Notes under the pieces: model-generated
Database searches by the model: none
What the model was told of the DNA's origin: nothing
The model's input: only the letters and a program-made list of their open reading frames with translations
Source of the DNA: Meandrina meandrites
Taxonomy: Eukaryota > Cnidaria > Anthozoa > Scleractinia > Meandrinidae
Assembly (NCBI GenBank): GCA_963693305.1
Contig: OY855904.1
Span: forward strand, 12,112,496 to 12,176,495
DNA: 64,000 nt
Direction: 5' to 3'
Shown: one piece after another, positions 50,001 to 59,700 of the stretch
Layout: each line of letters opens with the position of its first letter
How positions within the stretch are numbered: position 1 is the first letter of the stretch
Translations under genes and position numbers: made by a program

Positions 50001-53000
50001 ATAATAATAAGGTCTATATAAATAAATAAGAATACTTTAGCGGATTTCAACTGAGCGTCGAAAGTAATCCGGTAATAACTAATTACTGTAGTTTTGGTTT
50101 TACGATACTCGATTAAAAACCGCTCACTGGCTCATTCGAGTTAAGGCTCGAGTTTCGCCGCTCTCTCGAGTCCGGCCTTTGTCAGTCACTAATGAGAATT
50201 TCCATTTGAATCAGTCTTGAGACTGCGAGAGTTAAAAACGTCTGCACACAAAGCCTCACTAACCTCTTCTAAATTACCGTTGAATTCTTTTAATTTTCCA
50301 GTGATTGCATTGGTGTTGGCGCTATCGAATGTTACACAAGATTCCTACGAGAAAAGCCAACACATTGCAGTAAGAACAGCAAAACAAACAATAATCTCTA
50401 AGTAACATTTTGGGCCGGGGGAGGGAGAAGGGGTTCATAGCTGAAGTTTGGGTGGGGTACAGTCGTGGATGCCCTTCAACACTTGTCTTGTTTAACTCAA
50501 AACCCATTCATTTTGTTACTCTGTTTAAAGTAACTCACTTTGTCACCTTGTTCTATGACTTGGCTTGTTCTCACACCATGATTAGAGACATCAGATCATT
50601 GTTTTTAATCAGTAAATTTGCTAATCATCATGAAGTTACAAGTTGTTTTCGGTTTCAAGTACACGCCATCAAGCACCGAACGAACGCCTTGTTAATGGTC
50701 TGTTAACAAAAGTTCTATTGCCTATTCCACACGTGTAAGACTTTCCTTGATTCACTTGACAGAATCAGTCCAGGGAACAAGAGCCAGTTGATGGCGCGAT
50801 CACTTCTCCGAGAAGTGACTGAGCCCGCGGTTTTCGTCCCAGAAGTTGCTAAGCAACATGACGTATTTGTTCGCGCGATTGCTTCCTGAGTACTCGTGAG
50901 TGCTCACGCTAGTTTTTGATTGGATGAAATAATTCGGAAACTCTTCGAATGCTTCAACGAAGATTTGCCAAAACTGGAGCTTATTTCCCCGACTGGAATA
51001 GGAAATGAGACTATAAGATATAACACGTAAAGAATCAAAGGGGTTATTGATGGAGCTACCTTAGGGAAGTAAGGTTTATGAGTAGCTGTGGCACTTTCAT
51101 TAGTTGGAGTGACTTGATTTCCTGCTTGTCCTGATCTGTAACTACTGGAACCTGAAACGATCGAAATGAAAATGAAAATTAACTATCAACCATGCCTTTA
51201 CAGCACTCCCGGGATTACACCTTTAATAAGGAAACTGACTAGGGTTTATTATGTAAGAATAACAATTATTACTATGGTCAAGACCGTATTACGGTTTATA
51301 TAATTTATGTGTGACTTAAATTATAATCTGTCAGACAAGTACCTGTAAACGGGTCCACTCCACCTCCGACATTAGTCTGTTGATTTGCATATGATGGTCT
51401 GTAGCTACCACCGCCTAAAATACATGCAAAATAAAAGAAATTTACCGGCCGAGGTTGAAAATTCTACATTGATTCCGAGGCTTTCAGAAAAGAAGAATCC
51501 CACAAACAAATCACAAATTTAAGTAGACATTTGTAAATTTTGTCTTTGAAGAAAAGGTTATGCGTTTTCTCACGAGTAGAAACAAGAAGCAACTGGTTTT
51601 TCTCGATCAGTCTGACCAGCGAAACAACGCAAAAACCCACAAGAGGCGATTCACGGTGTGTTAGCAACCAACATGCTGATACCAACAAACTTGCAAGTCT
51701 TTATGCCCGCCGATCATTTTAAAAGCAACAAATCTTTCGGTCCTTTGTCTGAAATACCAATTCTCCTAGTTGATAATCACATACATCCATTTTGTAAGTT
51801 TCGAGAATTTGTAGTTACATCAGACAAAAGCCCCAGCTGATTATTTTCTCTGTTCTCTTTACCTGTTTCTGGTTGATGTATTGATTTTTTAAGGAGAATT
51901 TACAAGCCGATCATTCTGGTTTCTAATAAAGTTAGTGTGTGTACCTGTAAAGGGATCTACACCTCCTCCCCCTGCCATGCTGACGTCAGCCGCTGGCTGC
52001 GATGGCGCAGTGGGTGGAACATAACGACCCGCACCTAAAATACCACACGAGAAAATACAAAGTTAAACAGCTATAATCCCACACGAAGCCAATAGGCCAT
52101 TTCCGAGTTGCCCTTTGCCTCAGTTTCAAAACGAGTCTATGTGCGAAAACATTGAAATGAAAATGACTTTGATTTGCATGAAAATGGACGTGCAGGTGAA
52201 ACCCATTTTCATATGAATGGTTTAGCACGTAGACTCGTTTTGATGCAGAGGCAAAGGGTAGCTCGGAAATGGCCTATTAAAACACCCTTAGTAGTCTAAT
52301 ATATACAGCCGAAATACTCTGTAAGTATGGAAGGTCACAGGCAGTATAATCTGGCCAGTATCAACCAGCTGTACGCCGGCAAAAGTTTGTGAGCTGTTTC
52401 ATAGTGTTTGAAAATGAATAACTAGTAAATGAAACATAAAGTGGGCTTGCTAAACAGTCCACAGGTCTGTGAGCATGTCTATTCGTCCAGGGATTTGTTT
52501 ACTGAATGCATGTTTTCCCGCGCTTGAGATCGGCTTCCTGTTTTCCCGCGCTTGAGATCAGCTGCATGTATTCCCGCGCTTGAGATCGGCTGCATGTTTT
52601 CCCGCACTTGAAATCGGCTGCATGTTTTCCCGTGCTTAGAACCGGTCATACGTCTTTGCTTTAAGTTCTGATAAGCTTATAACATTATTTATAGCTATAT
52701 ACAAGTGATTGTCTGTGTGATAACTTGACTACATTTACTTACCAGTGAAAGGATCAGAAGCTGACGATGCCTGCTGTCCGATTGTAACTCCTTTTGTGTT
52801 CTTAAGGATAAAGTCAACAACTTGATCCAAGAACATCTGGCTGAGATCATTCCGCTCTAGAAACTGATGTGCAGCCATCCACGGATCATCTAAAAGACGT
52901 AATGGTGAAAAGTAAGTTACCAAGTTTTTTTCTGCTTCAACGCAGAGGTCCCTGTCATAACTTGTTATTTGCATTGGATCGTTAAAGCCCCGACCAAACG

Positions 53001-53684
53001 CGCGCAACATTTCAACGTAACATAGCGCAACATTGTTGTCACGCTCCTGCAGGAGCGTTGGGTGATGAGCCACAAAGTTGCTGCAGATGAGGGTACGATT
53101 AGAGTGGCTTACAGTAAAGGCACAGAATCGTACCATTCAGATTGTATGGGAGCTTCATACGAGGACGTCCTTCTTGAATTTCAACATCAAACACGAAATC
53201 ATACTCCTAGGAAACAACAAAATAACGTTATTATATCACCAGAGACGAGTTGCTTGAAAACCGATTAACACAAATCCCAGGATTAAAAGTTGATTGAGGG
53301 CTCAATTTCTTTTGAATAAAAGCGTTAGTCAACGACAAAACTGGAAGACAGATAATATAAACAGAAAACCTCACTGAAAAGTCAACAAAACTGAGATCAA
53401 AATTTACGCTAATCCTGGATGCTTTGAACAACCTAATTATATTATTCTAATTATTGTATATTAAAGATCGAAAGAATAAGGGTGGATGGAGTAGCCTTGT
53501 CTACAAATTGCCAGTTATTCTAACTTGTTTGCGATAAACTCTATAAACGTGAAAAAGTGCTATTTATCACTGGACGAACCTTTCCGTTATACATTGTTTT
53601 GTTGGTTTGTCTTGCAGCACCTTCTGTTCCTGCCGACCCCACTACTTCTCCAACCTAGAAATCACGGAGCAGATAAATATTATC

Positions 53685-53724
<40 letters not shown>

Positions 53725-56700
53725 GTTACCTGGTGGGAAAGGTTAACATTGCCACCCCTTAGCAGCCTCTGTTAGAAACGTAAATGAGTGAGGCAATGGC
53801 TAAGCCTTTCTTTTGGCACGCCACGCCATCTCTCGTCTTGGAGAGGCGAGGGGGAGGGGGGGGGGGGGGGGGACTGCATTGCATCTTTTTCCTGCCAGAG
53901 TTATATCTGTCCCGGCTGGGTCTATAAAGCCAATCACTTCTCTCATAACAATTGTTACCTTATCCCATCTTGTTTCCATGGTATTCCACTAAAAAATAAA
54001 CAAGATTAAATTATTAGAAGCTGATTGATATATGTGCAAAGAATACTCTTATCCTTATTCGTATTTTCAGTGCGCACAGATGATGGATAAATCGACTAGC
54101 ACCGTAGGCATGCAACGCGTGCAGAGGATGTCTATTATTACTCATGAAAGTTAATCAAAAAAACCGTTTTACAGTGTAACGGTTGTACTGTCAAAAAACG
54201 TAAAGTTTGTTAACGCAAAAGAAATTTAACGAGTACCTGGAACAGAAATGACACGAAAATTACACCAAAAACAGGAAAGTAAAGAATAAATAATAAGAAT
54301 AAATTTTTACCTGGTGGCATTCAATAATGTTTCCTCTCCTTATGAGTTTTGTTTGAGCGCTTCTATCTCCTGTGTTGGGAAACAATTCCAGTGAAACCAA
54401 AGATATGTGAATATGCATAACATTTTCTGTTCATAGCTCCATGTTACAGGAGTAAAGAACAAAGTAGAGGAACTGAATTGAAGAGGTCTGACTGCTTATC
54501 AGTGCCACCATTTAGCTCCTGTTCTTTGTGGCACACGACAACCTAGAGCATTGCTGACTCCTACCGGAGTCCAGGTCTACTGTAGGTTTCAACTAGGCAA
54601 GGCGTGGTATTTTAACTATTTGCTAGTATGTGTATTTTAATGTTTTGATCTGCAACAGCTATTTTGTACCTGGTCTTAGAAGAGCTTCAGGCCCTGGAAG
54701 ATCCTCTAGTTTGACATCACCCAACTGACCACTTAATACAAAAAGAAAATCAGGGCTCAAGATTAGTTATACACTTAAGACTTTTGGTGGCAAAAGAGTG
54801 CACATTGAAGGTGATATGTGATCTTCGCAGTGAATTTCCAATTTAAGCAATTTGAAATTCACTGCGAAGATCACATATCACCTTCATATTTATCCGCAGT
54901 TCATATATGAATCATTTCATATACATTTCATCAGAGTACACATTGTTGCGCACACATTGTTTCCCTGTTTGCCCATGTGTGCAACATTTGTATGTGGACT
55001 AAATTTGTGTCCAAGACACAAAAAATGTTCCTGATTTCTTTCAGAAACATCTTGTGTCTGCAACAAATGTTTCCCTGTTTGCTTGCCTAAGAAACGCTGA
55101 ATGAGCAACAGTGTCCCCATTTGCCACGGTCTTTAACTCCTTAAGCCCTAACATCAAAATTCATGTTCTCCCAACTTTTCTCTATACATTTGTTTTGGGA
55201 CTAATAAGGAGAATCTGTTTACAAATCAGGAAAGTTTATCTTAACTGACAATTTCCTTCATTTACACCACCTGTCTGTTTGATTCAGGAGTAATATTGTA
55301 AGGAGAAATTCGATGCTGGTTATTTCAACACATCCTTAGTGGGGTGTGACTAGTGGGTGTTTCAGCTGTGTAATATGGCATGTGGGCCATGTGCCACCTT
55401 GTCAGCCTGTATACTAAAATGCTGAAGTTGATGAAGACACTGATCCAGTACCTGGCAGCCTCAGCTGGAATAGCATGACTTGCAACTTCGGCATCAAATT
55501 GCTGCAGGGAGAGATAAAGAGAGGATCAAATTAAATAAATACTGACCCAGCCCAGGATGGACTGGACAAAATGTGTCTTTAATGCCACTTCCAAAATAAT
55601 CTGAATACAAAGCAATGGTTCGACAAATAATGATAATTAACTGACTGTTAACTCTTCTTCTGATGCCAATCTCTCTTCTGAGGCAGTGAAAACACGTGCA
55701 ATACCATCACTACAAAGGAAAAAAGAAGATTTTTTTGCTTGTAATGAGTACAGGGAGATTACCTGATACTGCTAAAAGCCTGTGAATAAAAAAATGTCAC
55801 TTTTTTACTGAACACCCGAGAAGAAGAGAGAGACCATGATTAGAAAATTAATAACTAATATTCTTAATTAAAGTGCCTATGAAATGAAAAATGAAGCCAT
55901 TAAAAAATAAGCTTATTGAAAAGGCCTTTCAAAGCAAAGAAGGGTGGCGTTTTTCTTTTGGCGATATCTTTTTTCCTCCCAGAGATATTCAAGTTTCTTC
56001 TAATATGCAAATTAGGTACTGATGACGTCACAAGTTGTGTTTGTGAGGGTCAAAACACAAAACCAAGCATATCTCTGGAAAGAATGAAGCAGTGCAATGG
56101 AAACTTTGCATGGGCATTTAACCCCATATAATACATGACATGGTGCATAATTTAATGTTGCCATGGCAATAGTCTTGGTTCCAGTCTCTTTCCTCTTTAA
56201 TTCAAATTTAACCATTTTTCACCTTACAGGGCAAAATCCTTAGCTCTTTTTGAAAAATATACAACGCTTGCACTACACAAGGTCTCCTAATCAAACTAAA
56301 AGAAGCAGACAATCTTTGTTGAAGATCAAATACAGGAATTATCATTTCTGCATGACAGAGATCTGGACCCGAGTGTGTTGCCATAGCAACATCAAAATAT
56401 ACACCGGCTGGTGTATTTGTTTGGGTGCAACAAGCTTGGCAAGTTTAAAGTAGATTGTCCAATTATTACCAGAGATATTCTTAATTTTGTTTTTTGAGCC
56501 TTAAACTTCACACCCTGTGACGTCATCAGTACCTAATTTGCATATTATAAGAAACCTGAATATCTCTGGGAGGAAAGAAGATATCAGAAAAAGAAAAACG
56601 CCATACTTCTTTGCTTTGAAAGGCCTTTTAAATGAGCTTATTTTTTAATAGCTTGATTTTTCATTTCATAGGCACTTTAAATTAATAAATTAACTAATAT

Positions 56701-59700
56701 TCTACTAAATAGTCGCCTTTGCTTCATCATTTACAATATATAGCAAGATTAATAATAATGCATGTTAAAAATTGTAAGTAATGTCTTTTTATTCCCTCAC
56801 GAACATTATCAACTGTATAGTGTATGTTATTTTGTTTGCTACCAGTTTCTATTTCGGTAATTTATCTTCATATTTGTATTTGTACTTGTATGTTGCCCTT
56901 GTAATAATAAAGTTAATTATTATTAAAAAAAAAAAAATAATAATAATCCCATTATTGTCAGGGATCTGTGAAATTTGTGATTGGTTAAATAACAAATCAA
57001 TTACATTTACTAACTATTAAAGATTCCTAATGGCCTATTTGTAAAGAATATCACAATTTAAAAATTATATGAATTAATAAACCTCCACTGATGCTACAAT
57101 TTAAATGATGAACATTATTGCAAGCTTTTTTCAAATCCAACTGACCTTGACCCAGTGACAATGTCTCCGTTACTTAAACTTGTGACACTCCAGACTGATT
57201 GCGCAGGAAGTGTGACTGTTTGAGAGCATTCTCCTCCTGATTGCAGCAAGAATAATAATAGGTAAGTGATGTTGCACAAACAATGCACTGATTAATTAAC
57301 TATAAAGACAATATCTTTGTTGTGAAGTCCACTATTCAGCTTTGTCTTAATTGCTGGTTTGCTACATGTATACAACATGTATACAAAAAATACTTACTGA
57401 AATTAAATCATCATTTTTCCTGGTCTCCTTATTTCATGGATTTTCTTTTATAAAACTTAATATTAGGATATTCTTTTCCATCCAAGATGTAATAAAAAAA
57501 TATTGATAGCCATGTCTGGGCAACACACCTTTCCAAATTCGCAGTGATCTGTCTTCTCCAACAGATACAAAACTGCCACTTTCATCAGGCAGAGCTGCAA
57601 TGCTGTTGATGAAAACAGGGATGAAAAATAATGATTAAAACATATAACAAGGTTTATTCACTACTAACAGTAATACACAAATTGAGATAAAGATATAGTG
57701 GAGTCTCTGTTTAATTCCTAATGGATCATTATGTGTCACCATGGTCCCAGTCACATATAAACACTATATTTCCATATTATTAAGTGAACACCTCTCCCTG
57801 TAAGTGGACACATTTTATGGTCCCATGGGTGTCTGCTTCCTTATTGTCACTTACTTAATTCTCATGAAAATGAAACAGGCATATTTCGCTGGACTTAATT
57901 TTCACACAGGCCAACAAACAAAAGTGTTTAAAACATAAAAAATACAATAAAAAAAGTTAAAAATTATTTTTTGCGGGTCATTAATTTTGCGATTTTTTGA
58001 AAATCATGAAAATTAAGTCCCGCGAAAAATTAGTGACAATAAGGTATATAATTAATTCCTCACCAGCATTTCTTGACTTATAATATTTAACACAAAATGT
58101 TTTGATAGAACAAGGACAAGTAAGCTAGTCGAGGACTGTCTCTGACCTGTAGATAAAACTTGTATGTCCTGTGTACACTTGAAGACATTCTCCTGTGCAC
58201 ATCCATCTTCTGATGGTACTGGTCAGAGAAAAATAATTAAACAATATATTGTTTATTTAATGCTCTGTTTTTATTATACTCTTATAAAGATCATTACAGT
58301 CATTAACCTGTGATCAGGCGTTATTTTTTCTTTGCAAAGTAGTCGCAGGGAGGGAGAGCATGATTTCAGGTTATACAGTCATGTGATTTTCTACAGAGAT
58401 GGTGTACTGTGCCACAGGAAAGGACTTTCTTTGCCATTCAAGGTTTGCAGTTTTGTCTTTTCAGTGGTTGAACAAAACCCTAGTTTGTGACTTATAAATG
58501 AAAGCTATTGAGCAATACTTTAATGTGATACTGTTTATCATGCTGGGCAAAGTGGTTTTAACTTTTAAGCCTGTGGATGAGATTCTAACATGCAACCACT
58601 AACCGGGTACATGAAAGCTATTGAGCTACATTTTGGTGTGGCAAGATTAGATTTGTTTCTGTTTTTTTTAATATTCTAAAGTAAATGGGTTGAATACTCA
58701 AGTCAGTGAGAGTACATTGAATACCTATCATTAGAACACGACAGGAATTCCAGAGCTGAGAGAACAGCTAGACCCCTGACACAGTCTGTGTGACCTGTGA
58801 AGGTCATCTGACATGCCCCTGCCTTCCACATCTTGATTGTTCTATCAGCTGAACCTACAGAAAAGAAACAATAAAATAGATGAATATTATTTAAAAATAA
58901 ATTAATAAATATTTAATAAACAAACAAATTTTAAATAAATACTGTCAAAGCTCTCATAAGTGGACACACATGTACTTGGGAAGCAGAGACAAGCATCTGT
59001 ATGTGGAGCTGTCCGCTTACAGGAATGATTCTGGTAAGCAGCAACTAGCAGTATAAGGGGATAGGTTGTAGCTTACAGGAGCTTGCACCGCTCACATTAA
59101 ACATGGTGAATTTAGAACAAAAAAGTACTGCCAATTAATATATTAAATGATAGTTTCTTTTACTCTCTTATACAGTACCCATCATGGCAAAAAAACAATA
59201 CAATAACTGTAATTAGATTTTTCTTTGTGGTGTCTGCTTATGGGAGCTTGAAAACAAAAGCAAAGTTTACATGGTTCCCCTTGAAAGTGTCTGTGTCTGC
59301 TGATGGGAATGTGAAAATAGGGAGGTTGTCACAGTTTGCATGTGGTTTTCCTTCATGTGCACATGTGCATCAGTGTCATGGATGTAGCTCGCTTGCTCGA
59401 ATAAAAGTTGTTGCCTCGATTACTTTGAATCGTCTTGAATCTCTAACATCCTGACCCGAAAACACAACATTTGGGAGTTCAAACAGGATTTTGTCAAGGT
59501 GGTTGACTTACAAGAGTGTCTGTTAAGAGAGCTTTGATTGTACCAGAGTGTACAAATGTTAGTCGAATAAATGCCTAGTATATAAATGATTGAAAGAGCA
59601 GATGGACAGATGGATTAACGTTCTCATAAACAATATTATATTAATATAGTTTACATGTAGATACAGTGTGAGTACCTGTAAGCATAAGCCCATGTTCAGG

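Larger units (their letters stand above)
41020..51151 (-). other. PLAA: PLAA exons 19-29: PUL domain
   Basis: Encodes residues from about 527 to 819, with the armadillo-like PUL domain that in yeast Doa1 and human PLAA binds the C-terminus of Cdc48/p97. Recognisable blocks are [20 protein letters not shown] (exon 20), [14 protein letters not shown] (22), [16 protein letters not shown] (23), [12 protein letters not shown] (24), [15 protein letters not shown] (25), [15 protein letters not shown] (26-27), [11 protein letters not shown] (27), [11 protein letters not shown] (28) and [15 protein letters not shown] then stop (29). Intron 24, between exons 24 and 25, is about 5.3 kb and carries the large composite repeat. 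Confidence 0.93.
51060..52889 (-). other. PLAA: PLAA exons 16-19: DPFTG linker repeat encoded by symmetrical exons
   Basis: Exons 16, 17 and 18 each end with DPFT followed by the first base of a Gly codon. Exons 17, 18 and 19 each begin by completing that Gly and then read AGRYVPP, GGSYRPS and SSSYRSG. Introns 16, 17 and 18 are therefore all phase 1 at the same place in the repeat, and exons 17 (90 bp) and 18 (72 bp) are multiples of three. The linker can lose or gain one without a frameshift. Vertebrate PLAA has three comparable DPFTG motifs. Confidence 0.9.
52743..55709 (-). other. PLAA: PLAA exons 9-16: acidic linker and PFU ubiquitin-binding domain
   Basis: Exons 9-11 encode an acidic linker rich in Glu/Ala that ends [10 protein letters not shown]. 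Exons 12-16 encode the PFU (PLAA family ubiquitin-binding) domain: [66 protein letters not shown], then [15 protein letters not shown]. Exon 13 is only 30 bp (ten codons), confirmed by phase and homology on both sides. The adjacent CAA microsatellite and G run (53,684-53,873) are intronic. A potential acceptor/donor pair around 53,730-53,770 gives no homologous sequence and was not used. Confidence 0.92.

Noticed and set aside
53730..53770. An extra PLAA exon between exons 13 and 14 on the minus strand
   Set aside because: It has AG and GT borders and an open frame, but the peptide lacks similarity to PLAA, and the neighbouring exons join directly at conserved residues.
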